A stretch of DNA of 22,203 nucleotides from a virus. How positions within the stretch are numbered: position 1 is the first letter of the stretch; each line of letters opens with the position of its first letter. Shown one piece after another: positions 14,881 to 22,203 of this stretch. Where the stretch lies: the IMG/VR virus record IMGVR_UViG_3300034374_000175, positions 1 to 22,203 of that record; one strand, 5' to 3'. A model generated the notes under the pieces. The model saw only the letters and a list, made by a program, of their open reading frames with translations. It did not search any database and had not been told where the DNA came from. Both the position numbers and the translations under genes were made by a program.

Positions 14881-17042
14881 TGGCAATGATTGAGATCAAA
14901 GACCTTGGCAGAATCGAGGTAGACGACAACTTCTTCAAGCTCTCCCCAAAAGAGCAAAATGAGTTTGTCGATCAGGCTGTTATTCAGGACGCTATTGACG
15001 GCAGTGGCCGTGCCTTTATGACAGGCATGTTGTTTAATTTCCGCGATGAAATTGTTGCCGCACTGTCCGAGCCAAAATCTTTTATTGGCAGCTTCGCTGA
15101 TGACGCAGCGGGCAAGGATTATCGGAAAGAGCTTTCAAGGCAGCGCCTACTTGAGGAGGCGTTCCGCCGTAAAAACCCTGCCGCCGCTATTGCGTCTGAG
15201 ATAGCTGGTGGCGTCTTAGTACCCGGCGCGGCCATAGGTCAGGCAGCAAAGGGCGCAAGCCTGCTGTCAAAGCTAATGAGAACATCTGGCGCGGGCGCTG
15301 GTATGGGCGGAATTGCAGGCGCGGGCGCAGGCACAGACGCTGAAAGTAGAATAGGGAAAGCTGGGGAATACGGCGTCGCTGGCGCTGTTTTAGCGCCTGT
15401 CGCTGCTGCTGCCGTGCCGGTAGCTGGAAAGATTGCAGCGCCAATAGTTAGAACCGCTGGACGCCTGACTGAGGCTGGCATTGCGGAGCCTAGTGTTCGC
15501 GCTGCCCGAATGGTTGCCAGAAGGCTTAAAGACGCTGGCATAACCGGAGATGCCCTAGAGGCTCTTAAAAAAGACCCTAAGCCAATGGCTCTTGCAGACA
15601 TTAGCAGCAGGGGCGTGCAGTCACTTGCGCGTCTTGTGGCTCAGTCACCGGGCAAGGGGGCTGAAATGGCAAAAAATCTTGACGTTAGGCAGTTCGGTGA
15701 TGACGCTGTAGAAGGCGCTGCAAAGCGTATTGAGCAAGACCTGATCGCCGCTGGTGTTCCTCGCCAGACAGCGCTTGAGGCTAAATCTGTGATTGACCAA
15801 ATTAAAGGCGCAAAGGCAGCAGACGCTTATAAGGCGTCTAATTCTTTTCAAGTCACCAGTGGCCTTCGCGCTAAACTAAAACCTATATTTGACCGGCCAT
15901 CTATGACAAATATTATTGGTCAGGCAAAAAGATTAGCAGCAGAGGAAAACAAGCCCTTTTCTGGCACAACCATAGACAATATAGACATGAACGGTTTGGA
16001 CTACATACAGCGCGCCCTAAATAAAAAAATTAACCGCGCTTATATGACTGCCGACACGCAAATGGGTAAGGCTATTAAAGACACCAGAAATGAGTTTGTT
16101 GATATTCTTGATGATGCAAACCCAGCTTTTGCCGCAGCGCGCAGTATGTATGCAGACGCGTCAGCTCGGCAAAGTGCTTTAGATCTTGGCCGTAAATTTA
16201 AGACGATGAGAAGCGAGGGCGAAATTTCAGACGCGACAAAAGGTTTTGGCGCAGACGAAATGCACAACTTCCGCACAGGGATGGCTCAATCAATAAGAGA
16301 CGACATTGAGGGTGCCAAGAGCGGTGCTGACTTTGCGTCTCGGATTGCGGGCAACCAACGTCAACTGAGGCAACTAAAAGAGGCGTTTCCAGCCGAAAAT
16401 ATTGCGCCGCTTGAGGAGGCTTTGGCAAAAGAGAGCCAGATGGCCGCCACACGCAATCGCACAATAGGCGGGTCTCAGACATTCCAGACGTCAGCGGAGT
16501 CAGCTAAGGCTGCTGCTGAAGACCTAACAATGGCGAGAAGGGCTGTTGAGGGGGCAAAGCAAGGCGGGTTGGTTGGTGGCATTGCTCAAAGCGTTGGGCC
16601 AATGCTGGAATCTGCCGCGATGGGTATCGGCCCACGCACAAGTAAGCAGCTCGGTGAGTTGCTGTTTTCGACTGACCCAGCGGCGCGTGCCGCAGCAATT
16701 AGCAGGGTACAGCAGGCAAGAGGGCTTGGCGGTCGCGCGTTGGCTCGCGGGCCTGTTTTGCCTCAACAGCCAAGGATGCCTTCGCTTGCGTCTAGGGTGG
16801 CTGGCGGAGTTAGCAGAGCCACAAGTGGCGCGGTTCCGCGTGGCCTGCTTTATTCGACAGGCCAGCAAGTTGGGCCTCAGATTACCAGTGCCATAAACCC
16901 CATCAGCCCCGCCCAAGCCAGCTCAATCGAAGATATGGCGGCTGGCGGCAACATCGTCGGGTATGAGACTGTGACGGATCGTCAGGGCAACCCTGTGACG
17001 TTTGCCAAGACATCTGACGGTCGTGCGGTGCGCGTGCGCTAG
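14880..17042 (+). CDS. large internal virion/ejection protein (720 aa)
   Basis: Begins MAMIEIKDLGRIEVDDNFFK, a short beta domain typical of large proteins in this virion position. Residues about 100-155 and 163-195 are Gly/Ala-rich and hydrophobic (EIAGGVLVPGAAIGQAAKGA; YGVAGAVLAPVAAAAVPVAG), like glycine zippers that could enter the host envelope. A long charged helical part follows (about 200-560), with RGVQSLARLVAQSPGKGAEM and NGLDYIQRALNKKINRAYMT, and the end is GGNIVGYETVTDRQGNPVTF with a Val-Arg tail. I use the ATG at 14880, which overlaps the previous stop (TAATG); a TTG at 14862 would add 6 residues. The ejection role is inference from composition, size and order. Confidence 0.65.
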   Translation: MAMIEIKDLGRIEVDDNFFKLSPKEQNEFVDQAVIQDAIDGSGRAFMTGMLFNFRDEIVAALSEPKSFIGSFADDAAGKDYRKELSRQRLLEEAFRRKNPAAAIASEIAGGVLVPGAAIGQAAKGASLLSKLMRTSGAGAGMGGIAGAGAGTDAESRIGKAGEYGVAGAVLAPVAAAAVPVAGKIAAPIVRTAGRLTEAGIAEPSVRAARMVARRLKDAGITGDALEALKKDPKPMALADISSRGVQSLARLVAQSPGKGAEMAKNLDVRQFGDDAVEGAAKRIEQDLIAAGVPRQTALEAKSVIDQIKGAKAADAYKASNSFQVTSGLRAKLKPIFDRPSMTNIIGQAKRLAAEENKPFSGTTIDNIDMNGLDYIQRALNKKINRAYMTADTQMGKAIKDTRNEFVDILDDANPAFAAARSMYADASARQSALDLGRKFKTMRSEGEISDATKGFGADEMHNFRTGMAQSIRDDIEGAKSGADFASRIAGNQRQLRQLKEAFPAENIAPLEEALAKESQMAATRNRTIGGSQTFQTSAESAKAAAEDLTMARRAVEGAKQGGLVGGIAQSVGPMLESAAMGIGPRTSKQLGELLFSTDPAARAAAISRVQQARGLGGRALARGPVLPQQPRMPSLASRVAGGVSRATSGAVPRGLLYSTGQQVGPQITSAINPISPAQASSIEDMAAGGNIVGYETVTDRQGNPVTFAKTSDGRAVRVR

Positions 17043-17057
17043 ATTTATGCTATAAAT

Positions 17058-17071
17058 AAGGCAGTCGCCTT
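17058..17071 (+). promoter_or_regulatory. short hairpin before the tail-fibre gene
   Basis: A 5-bp stem (AAGGC, loop AGTC, GCCTT) lies in the 41-base gap before the tail-fibre gene, directly upstream of its AGGAG ribosome site. It follows an AT-rich TATAAATAA at 17051. It could tune fibre translation or be chance; I see no good -35 box. Confidence 0.25.
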
Positions 17072-17083
17072 TAGGAGAACAGA

Positions 17084-19135
17084 ATGGCAAAAGATAAACT
17101 GGTAGATTATGATTCAACCGCATCTGGGAATCTGGATGTAGGTGGAATTTCTGTGGCGGAAGGAATGTTGCCGTCAAACGTCAACAACGCTATCCGCGAA
17201 CAGATGAGCCATCTAAAGGACTTTGCTGACGGCACTGAGGCCATCAATGCGCTGGCGGTTGATAACCTAAAGATGGATGGCAACACCATCTCAAGCACCG
17301 ACACGAACGGTGATATTATCCTAGACCCTAATGGAACAGGTAAAGTTGACATCAATGGTAACTTGGACGTTGACGGCGGCACAATCAAGCTGGATGGTAA
17401 CTATCCTGTTGGCACAAACAACGTGGCGTTGGGTGATTTGGCACTTGGTAGTGGTTCTTTAAGTGGTGCAGACAACACAGCTATAGGTAGAGCCTCTTTA
17501 CCTGCAAATACATCTGGTGCAGCTAACACAGCAATCGGCTCTGCCGCTCTTAATGTTAATACAACAGGTAGCAATAATACTGCTGTTGGTCAGGCTGCTT
17601 TACTATTTAACACAGCATCAAACAACGCTTCAGTTGGTTTTCAGTCGTTATATGCAAACACCACTGGCACAAGTAATTCTTCACTTGGTTATCAAGCACT
17701 CCGTTCAAACACCACCGCATCCTACAACACTGCCTTGGGGTATCAAGCTGGGTATAGTAATACGACTGGCATAAGCAATGTAGCTATTGGTTGGCAAGCG
17801 GGATATAGTAATACAACGAGTAACGATATGGTTGCTGTCGGCACAGAAGCCTTGAGCAACAACACAGGGTCTAGCAATACAGCGTTGGGTCGTTCTGCCC
17901 TCTACTCCAACACCACCGCTACAGGCAACACTGCTGTGGGGTATCAGGCGGGGTATAGTAATACAATCGGAGAACAAAACGCCTCTGTAGGTGCCGGAGC
18001 GTTATATTCTAATGTTTCTGGATACTACAATTCTGCTTTTGGATACAATGCCCTAAACTTATCAACAGCATCATCTAATACTGGTTTAGGATGGGGTGCT
18101 GGTTCAAACACAACCACAGGCAACAATAACCTTTTTGCTGGAACAACCTCTGGATACGCAAACACAACTGGCAATTATAATGTTGCTTTAGGCAGTCAAT
18201 CTCTGCGTTTCAACACCACCGCCGACAGCAACACTGCTGTGGGTTATCAGGCGGGGTATACAAACACCACAGGCTATGAAAACACTTTAATCGGCAATCA
18301 AGCGGGATATTTAAGCACAACAGCAAGGGCAATAACGGCTGTAGGTTACATAGCGGGATACAATGTAACGACTGCTCAATACGGATGTTTTGTTGGTAGG
18401 AGTGCTGGCGCATCAGTAACTACAGGAACGGCAAACAACTTTTTTGGAGTTAATGCTAGTGCTTTGGGTGCTGGTTACTATGTAACCACTGGCGCAAAGA
18501 ACACCATCATTGGCGGCTACAACGGCAATCAAGGCGGCCTAGACATCCGCACATCCAGCAACAACATCGTGCTGTCGGATGGCGATGGTAATCCTAGATT
18601 GTGGTGTGATAGTAGCGGCTTTTTTGCTATGGGCGATGATAATAATGGTGGCGCACGATTAAAGTTAAGAGAAAATTCAACTCCACTAGTTACTTTTAAT
18701 AACGCTGGAACTAGCGGGTATTTTAATCAAGTTCGCTTTAGAAATAACGGCGACACTGGTGATGTTGGTTCCATAGTGCGTGTAAATGATGCCTCTATTC
18801 AATACAACACGACTTCAGATGCACGGTTGAAAGAAAATATTGCAGACATAACGGATGCCGTTACTCGCCTTAAACTTCTAAAACCAAAACGGTATAGTTG
18901 GATTAATGAGAGCCGTGATACTGCTGACCAAGACGGTTTTCTTGCACACGAGGCGCAAAGTGTTGTGCCAATGGCGGCATCTGGCACACAAGACGAGGTT
19001 GATGCAAATGGCAACCCTGTTTATATGCAGATGGATTATAGCAAACTTGTGCCACTGCTAACAGCAGCGTTGCAGGAAGCACTAACAAAGATTGACCAAT
19101 TAGAAACACGCATTGTAGCACTGGAGACAAACTAA
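17084..19135 (+). CDS. tail fibre with YadA-like repeats and S74 self-cleaving chaperone
   Basis: Host-binding fibre. The N-terminus (VDYDSTASGNLDVGGISVAE, then GMLPSNVNNAIREQMSHLKD) is a typical virion-attachment domain of marine phage fibres. Residues about 112-475 carry some 20 repeats of the form NTAxGYQAGYSNTT, each about 14-18 residues, as in the left-handed beta-roll head of the YadA adhesin. The C-terminus holds the S74 intramolecular chaperone: TSDARLKENIADI with the Ser578/Lys583 dyad spaced S-x4-K as in phage endosialidase, followed by KPKRYSWINE, GFLAHEAQSVVP and a coiled coil LTKIDQLETRIVALETN. After trimer folding it should cut itself before Ser578 and release about 106 residues. 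Strong ribosome site AGGAG at 17073-17077. Confidence 0.9.
   Translation: MAKDKLVDYDSTASGNLDVGGISVAEGMLPSNVNNAIREQMSHLKDFADGTEAINALAVDNLKMDGNTISSTDTNGDIILDPNGTGKVDINGNLDVDGGTIKLDGNYPVGTNNVALGDLALGSGSLSGADNTAIGRASLPANTSGAANTAIGSAALNVNTTGSNNTAVGQAALLFNTASNNASVGFQSLYANTTGTSNSSLGYQALRSNTTASYNTALGYQAGYSNTTGISNVAIGWQAGYSNTTSNDMVAVGTEALSNNTGSSNTALGRSALYSNTTATGNTAVGYQAGYSNTIGEQNASVGAGALYSNVSGYYNSAFGYNALNLSTASSNTGLGWGAGSNTTTGNNNLFAGTTSGYANTTGNYNVALGSQSLRFNTTADSNTAVGYQAGYTNTTGYENTLIGNQAGYLSTTARAITAVGYIAGYNVTTAQYGCFVGRSAGASVTTGTANNFFGVNASALGAGYYVTTGAKNTIIGGYNGNQGGLDIRTSSNNIVLSDGDGNPRLWCDSSGFFAMGDDNNGGARLKLRENSTPLVTFNNAGTSGYFNQVRFRNNGDTGDVGSIVRVNDASIQYNTTSDARLKENIADITDAVTRLKLLKPKRYSWINESRDTADQDGFLAHEAQSVVPMAASGTQDEVDANGNPVYMQMDYSKLVPLLTAALQEALTKIDQLETRIVALETN
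17700..18400 (+). repeat. degenerate tandem repeats inside the tail-fibre gene
   Basis: Copies of a roughly 45-60 base unit such as GGGTATCARGCKGGGTATAG recur near 17739, 17790, 17938 and 18241. They encode the YadA-like GYQAGYSNTT motif. The copies differ at third codon positions, but the core is well kept, so they can recombine with each other and change fibre length. Confidence 0.75.
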
Positions 19136-19377
19136 TGGACGAACTAACAGCAGAACAAATCGCACAGCACTACACAGCAATGGGTCACAGCGTTGACCTC
19201 ATCAATGCTATCATTGCTGGCGAGGCTATGGCAGGCGATGATGCAGCAGATAAGCAGGACTGTGTAAACAGGAATGTTGAGCATCTTGAGATTATGGTTG
19301 CTAAGGACTTCTGGACTACAGAGGATATGACTGCGGCTAATGCGGCTATTACTGCTGGTCAAGGGTATACTGCGTAA
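19135..19377 (+). CDS. small conserved post-fibre protein (80 aa)
   Basis: TAATG-coupled to the fibre gene. The sequence DELTAEQIAQHYTAMGHSVD, with LINAIIAG, the middle QDCVNRNVEHLEIMVAKDFW and the end TTEDMTAANAAITAGQGYTA, is a family that follows tail-fibre genes in many marine phages, including cyanophages. Acidic and helical. Its function is not known to me; a fibre assembly or host-range role is inferred only from its constant position. Confidence 0.75.
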   Translation: MDELTAEQIAQHYTAMGHSVDLINAIIAGEAMAGDDAADKQDCVNRNVEHLEIMVAKDFWTTEDMTAANAAITAGQGYTA

Positions 19378-19595
19378 TGAACGAAACAGCATCAAACGTA
19401 GTCACGATTAACGGCGAAGAATATGACGAGGCCACTCTGGCTGATGACGCCAAATATTTCATTGCCCAAATCCGTGACTTGCAAGCAAAGCAGGCTCAGT
19501 TGAGGTTCCAAGCTGACCAAATCCAAGCAGCCTTAAACGCTATGACAAATGCGCTTATTTCTTCTGTGAATACAGACGGTGACAAGGAAGACTAA
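19377..19595 (+). CDS. small coiled-coil protein, DUF6447-like (72 aa)
   Basis: Overlaps the previous stop by 1-4 bases (ATGA). Begins VVTINGEEYDEATLADDAKY (a TINGxEYxxxxLxDxAK pattern), then a coiled coil with IAQIRDLQAKQAQLRFQADQ. This matches a short protein family common downstream of the fibre in marine phages (DUF6447 by memory). No enzymatic motif; likely a small structural or assembly factor. Confidence 0.65.
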   Translation: MNETASNVVTINGEEYDEATLADDAKYFIAQIRDLQAKQAQLRFQADQIQAALNAMTNALISSVNTDGDKED

Positions 19596-19597
19596 TA

Positions 19598-19825
19598 ATG
19601 CAAATGACCAGCCTTATCGACACACTCATTGGTCTGGTTGTGGCTGGACTTGCGTGGTTTTTAAGCGAGACCAGCAAAGAGCAAAAGCGGCTCAACATTT
19701 TGCTGAACAAGACCCGCGAGGAATACGCCACAAAGGACGATGTGCGCTCCGACATGCGTAACGTAATGGACGCTTTGCACCGTGTCGAAGATAAGCTCGA
19801 CAAGGTACTCAGCCGCGCTCCCTGA
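19598..19825 (+). CDS. small membrane protein, one TM plus coiled coil (75 aa)
   Basis: Residues about 5-22 form a hydrophobic segment (LIDTLIGLVVAGLAWFL), followed by a charged helix with heptads (VMDALHRVEDKLDKVL). This is the outline of small N-terminally anchored lysis-region proteins, holin- or antiholin-like, or an inner-membrane spanin-like protein. It opens the lysis cassette and its TGA overlaps the next ATG by one base. The role is inference from topology and position. Confidence 0.6.
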   Translation: MQMTSLIDTLIGLVVAGLAWFLSETSKEQKRLNILLNKTREEYATKDDVRSDMRNVMDALHRVEDKLDKVLSRAP

Positions 19826-20031
19826 TGTTTAAGGCAATTGTATTAGCCTGTGCAATAGCAAACCCCACCGATTGCATCGAATTTCACGACACTCGCGGGC
19901 CGGTTTACTCCACACAAGAAGCCTGCCGAGAACGCGCTATGGAGATGGCAAGAGACATTGGCGAAATGGCTCACGGCCTGATGCCGATTAGCTGGAAGTG
20001 TAAGCCGCTTAGAAAGGGGATGCTGTCCTAA
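19825..20031 (+). CDS. small Cys-containing protein, possibly exported (68 aa)
   Basis: A short hydrophobic start (MFKAIVLACAIANPTDC) could be a weak signal sequence; four cysteines (9, 17, 34, 59) suggest a disulphide-bonded periplasmic peptide. The core FHDTRGPVYSTQEACRERAM recurs in small proteins beside phage lysis genes. There is no clear lipobox, so I do not call it a lipoprotein. A spanin-like role is only a guess. Confidence 0.55.
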   Translation: MFKAIVLACAIANPTDCIEFHDTRGPVYSTQEACRERAMEMARDIGEMAHGLMPISWKCKPLRKGMLS

Positions 20032-20531
20032 TGGAACCAATAAGCACCGCCTTGGCCGGTATAGCGTTGGTGAAGGCTAGCGTGGATGGCATCAAATCTG
20101 CACTAGGCACGGCCAAAGATATCGGCGCTATTGCAAATGACATAGACGCGCTTCTGAATGGGCAGGCTCAGGTTCAGGCAGCCAGTAACAAAAAGGCTGG
20201 CGTCGGGCTGGCTGACCAATTCGGCGTTCAGTCCGTAGCCAAGGAAATGATTGACGCGAAAATCGCTGCTGAACACGTCGCTGAGGTGCGCCGCCTGACA
20301 GACCACAGGTTTGGTGCAGGGACGTGGCAATCTATTCTGGATGAGCGCGCCAAGCGCATCAGGGAGGCAAAAGAGGCTCAAGCAGAGGCTCGCCGTCAGG
20401 CTCAATTGCAGCACGACGAAATGTTAGAAAACGTAAAAATAGGTTTGGCTATTTTCGCGTTGGTGGTTGTTGTGGTAGGTTTGTTTATTGCTGTGATGGT
20501 GTCAACGGCTGGAGCCATAGGGCTTAAATGA
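20031..20531 (+). CDS. conserved phage protein with C-terminal TM anchor (166 aa)
   Basis: Starts EPISTALAGIALVKASVDGI, with a segment DIGAIANDIDALLNG, a conserved DQFGVQSVAKEMIDAKIAAE, then RFGAGTWQSILDERAKRIRE, a charged coiled coil (about 105-133) and one C-terminal TM helix (137-159, IGLAIFALVVVVVGLFIAVM). The family is known to me from marine phages including cyanophages, but its function is not. C-terminal tail-anchor topology and its position in the lysis cassette allow a role in envelope disruption or superinfection control; inference only. Confidence 0.65.
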   Translation: MEPISTALAGIALVKASVDGIKSALGTAKDIGAIANDIDALLNGQAQVQAASNKKAGVGLADQFGVQSVAKEMIDAKIAAEHVAEVRRLTDHRFGAGTWQSILDERAKRIREAKEAQAEARRQAQLQHDEMLENVKIGLAIFALVVVVVGLFIAVMVSTAGAIGLK

Positions 20532-20941
20532 GCGAAACAACAACCGGGCTGATTGGTGAGTACATTGCTGCCGCCGCTATCCTTGCACAAGGGTGGCGCG
20601 TCTCGATGGCTCAACAAGACCGGGTAGATATGGTGGCGTGGAATGGGCAAGAGTTTCTTCGAGTGCAGGCAAAGACTGCGAGTTTATTGTGCGATAAAGA
20701 TGGTCGATCTCCGCGTCACCATTTCCAGCTTGGTCACGGCTGCAAAGCGAAGCATTTGCCGACAAAGGATGATTACGATGTTCTCTGCCTTGTTTCCCCC
20801 AATTCAAGAAGGGTCTTGTTCATGCCGGTTACGAGCATACGGCAATATAGTATGCGCCTGCCAGCGTCGCGCTTCACTGAAGCTGCGGAAACTGATAGCT
20901 GGGATAAGGCGGTCGATCACGTTTTGGAGACGCGGCGATGA
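20528..20941 (+). CDS. PD-(D/E)XK nuclease-like protein (137 aa)
   Basis: Overlaps the previous stop (ATGA). The sequence shows a PDDEXK core of the endonuclease group I type: GLIGEYIAAAAILAQGWRVS with Glu11, then DRVDMVAWNGQEFLRVQAKT with Asp34 and the strand Val46-Gln47-Ala48-Lys49 (a D-xn-QxK site). Later strands are VLCLVSPNSRRVLFMPV. Such proteins resemble group I intron-encoded or Holliday junction-type nucleases. It lies inside the lysis cassette, between a membrane protein and the lysozyme, so a DNA resolution, recombination or homing role is possible. No intron or insertion is seen around it. Catalysis is inferred from residues only. Confidence 0.7.
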   Translation: MSETTTGLIGEYIAAAAILAQGWRVSMAQQDRVDMVAWNGQEFLRVQAKTASLLCDKDGRSPRHHFQLGHGCKAKHLPTKDDYDVLCLVSPNSRRVLFMPVTSIRQYSMRLPASRFTEAAETDSWDKAVDHVLETRR

Positions 20942-21423
20942 ATAAAGACGCACTCCGAGAGGAGCTGGCCGAAGATGAGGGCTGCAAGTTCGAGATATAC
21001 TTAGATCATCTCCATCTACCAACTTTCGGAATTGGCCATTTAATTAAAGAACATGACCCAGAATACGGCCTGCCGGTCGGCACTGAGGTGTCAGAAGACC
21101 GCGTGCGTAAGGCGTTTAATCTGGACATTGCCGTCACAATTGAGGACTGCCGCCGGTTGTGTGACAACGTCGGCGTTGACTTCAACGAGCTTGACCTGCG
21201 CTATCCTGACGGCGCGTTGGCGTTGTGCAATATGACGTTTAACCTCGGTTACCCGCGCCACTCCAAGTTCAAGAAAAAATGGGCAGCAGTAGCTGAGGCT
21301 ATGGAAGACCCGAAGGCGTGGCTGACAGTCGCCGCCGAAGCTGAAGATTCACGCTGGTTCGATCAGGTGCCTAATAGAGCCAAGCGGCTCACGGCACGCT
21401 TCAGGGCGCTTGCTGATGGCTAA
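20938..21423 (+). CDS. endolysin, T4-type lysozyme (GH24)
   Basis: Cuts the bond between N-acetylmuramic acid and N-acetylglucosamine in peptidoglycan. The catalytic triad lines up with T4 lysozyme without gaps: Glu14, Asp23, Thr29 (T4: Glu11, Asp20, Thr26), in DEGCKFEIYLDHLHLPTFGI, followed by GIGHL. The C-terminal lobe has ALALCNMTFNLGY, FKKKWAAVAEAMED, and SRWFDQVPNRAKRLTARFRA, typical of the family; 161 aa compares with 164 in T4. There is no signal peptide, so the enzyme must rely on a holin to reach the cell wall. ATGA overlap with the nuclease-like gene. Confidence 0.9.
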   Translation: MNKDALREELAEDEGCKFEIYLDHLHLPTFGIGHLIKEHDPEYGLPVGTEVSEDRVRKAFNLDIAVTIEDCRRLCDNVGVDFNELDLRYPDGALALCNMTFNLGYPRHSKFKKKWAAVAEAMEDPKAWLTVAAEAEDSRWFDQVPNRAKRLTARFRALADG

Positions 21424-21613
21424 GGCGCTGCTTGAATATAAGATCATCCCGCGTCTGATGATTTTCACGATGACCGTGGTTTATGTGCGTTGCATTGAGT
21501 GGGCGCTATCGCAGCCAGACCTATCGACACAACAGGCCAGCCTGATTAGCGTAGTAACCGGGGCTATGACCGGCAGCCTAGCCGTGTTCTTAAATTCGGA
21601 GACAAAGAAATGA
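21416..21613 (+). CDS. small two-TM protein, holin-like (65 aa)
   Basis: The ATG at 21416 overlaps the lysozyme stop by 8 bases. It has two hydrophobic segments, IIPRLMIFTMTVVYV and LISVVTGAMTGSLAVFL, separated by a short charged stretch, and a short polar tail ending SETKK. This is class II holin-like topology. The next gene is a second holin candidate, so this may be the antiholin or the partner of a two-component holin. Identification is by topology only. Confidence 0.6.
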   Translation: MAKALLEYKIIPRLMIFTMTVVYVRCIEWALSQPDLSTQQASLISVVTGAMTGSLAVFLNSETKK

Positions 21614-21996
21614 TCCAAGCATTATTAGGCCCAATCTCCAGCCTCGCAGGAACGTGGCTAGAAGGCCGCGTGGAGACCGCTAAGGCCGAGACAGGCGCAA
21701 AGGTAGCCAAGGCCAAGGCAGAGGCCACCATAATGGAAAAAAAGGCCACTGGCGAGATCGACTGGGACTTGAAGATGGCCGACGCAAGCGCGGCAAGCTG
21801 GAAAGATGAGTGGCTTACCATTTTGTTTAGCATCCCGCTGATCCTAGCGTTCTGCGGCGATTGGGGCAGGCACATAGTGTCTGAGGGCTTTGCGGCTCTT
21901 GAGGCTATGCCGGAATATTATCAATATACCCTTGGCGTGATTGTCTCAGCCAGCTTTGCGACGCGATCCGCCGCCAAGTTCTTCGGCAAAAAATAA
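21610..21996 (+). CDS. holin, GTA_holin_3TM-like (128 aa)
   Basis: ATGA overlap with the previous gene. The N-terminal helix (ALLGPISSLAGTWLEG) is followed by a charged Ala/Lys-rich helix, a first TM (about 69-83, WLTILFSIPLILAFCGDW), and a second TM at about 105-118 (YTLGVIVSASFATRSAAKFF). The central WKDEWLTILFSIPLIL and the later GF...MPEYYQYTLGV pattern fits the three-TM holin family of alphaproteobacterial gene transfer agents and phages. It would open the inner membrane for the lysozyme. Together with the preceding two-TM protein it forms the likely pair that times lysis. Confidence 0.75.
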   Translation: MIQALLGPISSLAGTWLEGRVETAKAETGAKVAKAKAEATIMEKKATGEIDWDLKMADASAASWKDEWLTILFSIPLILAFCGDWGRHIVSEGFAALEAMPEYYQYTLGVIVSASFATRSAAKFFGKK

Positions 21997-22014
21997 GGGG
22001 GCTTTCGCCCCCTT
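21995..22014. terminator. bidirectional terminator hairpin between convergent genes
   Basis: A perfect 8-bp stem (AAGGGGGC at 21995-22002, loop TTTC, GCCCCCTT at 22007-22014) starts on the stop codon of the holin gene and ends three bases before the stop codon of the minus-strand gene. It can act for both strands, as the T tail is weak on each side. Confidence 0.8.
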
Positions 22015-22017
22015 GTC

Positions 22018-22191
22018 TCACTTGTATAAATATTGATAGTCAAACCTGTCGGCGGTTTGCATATCCTCGAAAACCACATTGTAGCTCTCATCGTCAATGC
22101 GCTCGACCCGCCTGACTAGGGCTGTCACCAGCCTGCCCTTTGGGCCAGTAACGCTGACTAGGTCGTCTGGCTTTAGGTGTTCTGTTGGCAC
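22018..22191 (-). CDS. small protein of unknown function on the minus strand (57 aa)
   Basis: Read on the minus strand, GTG at 22191 opens a 57-codon frame: MPTEHLKPDDLVSVTGPKGR, then LVTALVRRVERIDDESYNVV, then FEDMQTADRFDYQYLYK. An in-frame TAA lies directly before the GTG, and GGAGGGG stands six bases upstream as a strong ribosome site, so the whole gene is inside the window. The fold looks like a small beta-barrel (VSVTGPKG, TALVRRVERI, YNVVFED). It is opposite in direction to all other genes, suggesting it ends the early or replication module. Function unknown. Confidence 0.65.
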   Translation of the reverse strand: MPTEHLKPDDLVSVTGPKGRLVTALVRRVERIDDESYNVVFEDMQTADRFDYQYLYK

Positions 22192-22203
22192 TTACCCCTC
22201 CAG

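Noticed and set aside
17028-17056. Promoter before the tail-fibre gene (TATAAA at 17051)
   Set aside because: The -10-like box has no good -35 partner (GTGCGC at the right distance), so I do not list it as a promoter.
17700-18400. Possible CRISPR-like repeats
   Set aside because: The repeats are in frame, vary at third codon positions and code for YadA-like motifs; there are no unique spacers of equal length.

Overview
The window is a densely packed piece of a tailed-phage genome: the virion-structure and lysis region of what looks like a short-tailed (podovirus-like) phage of a marine Gram-negative bacterium. The host guess is inference. It rests on the types of protein seen (a P22-like portal, a major capsid protein and adaptor of the phage SU10 type, a P22 gp10-like tail protein, and a three-TM holin of the kind found in alphaproteobacterial phages and gene transfer agents) and on small proteins of types common in marine phages. 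There is no integrase, attachment site, tRNA, IS element or CRISPR array. Almost every gene lies on the + strand, often joined by ATGA or TAATG stop/start overlaps, and almost no DNA is free of genes.

Layout. 1-1479 is the end of a large protein of unknown role that is open at the left edge. 1479-2392 holds a run of very small, lysine/arginine-rich proteins, including three too short to show in a routine ORF scan (23, 52 and 52 aa). 2385-4469 is the portal. 4472-4888 is the most unexpected gene: a HlyC/RTX-toxin-activating lysine acyltransferase homologue, in a locally AT-rich patch, with the usual catalytic His replaced by Tyr. 4866-6372 holds two proteins of unknown role, followed by the scaffold (6385-7410) and the major capsid protein (7428-8378), with a G/C-rich hairpin behind it. 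8429-12560 holds head-completion and tail proteins. 12562-17042 encodes three large Ala/Gly-rich proteins that are probably internal or ejection proteins. 17084-19135 is a tail fibre with about twenty YadA-head-like repeats and a self-cleaving S74 chaperone domain, followed by two small conserved genes.

19598-21996 is a lysis-type cassette: a one-TM protein, a small Cys protein, a conserved protein with a C-terminal TM anchor, a PD-(D/E)XK nuclease-like protein, a T4-type lysozyme without a signal peptide, a two-TM protein and a three-TM-type holin. A strong hairpin at 21995-22014 ends the + strand module. Right behind it, a small gene (57 aa, GTG start) runs on the minus strand, so the window ends at a convergent junction between two transcription units.

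How the genes work together: portal, scaffold and capsid protein build the procapsid; the adaptor and gp10-like protein close the vertex and attach the tail; the internal proteins are released at infection; the fibre binds the host; holin and lysozyme free the progeny. Three translation starts are placed downstream of the longest possible reading frame (portal 2385, gp10-like protein 10419, 720-aa protein 14880).
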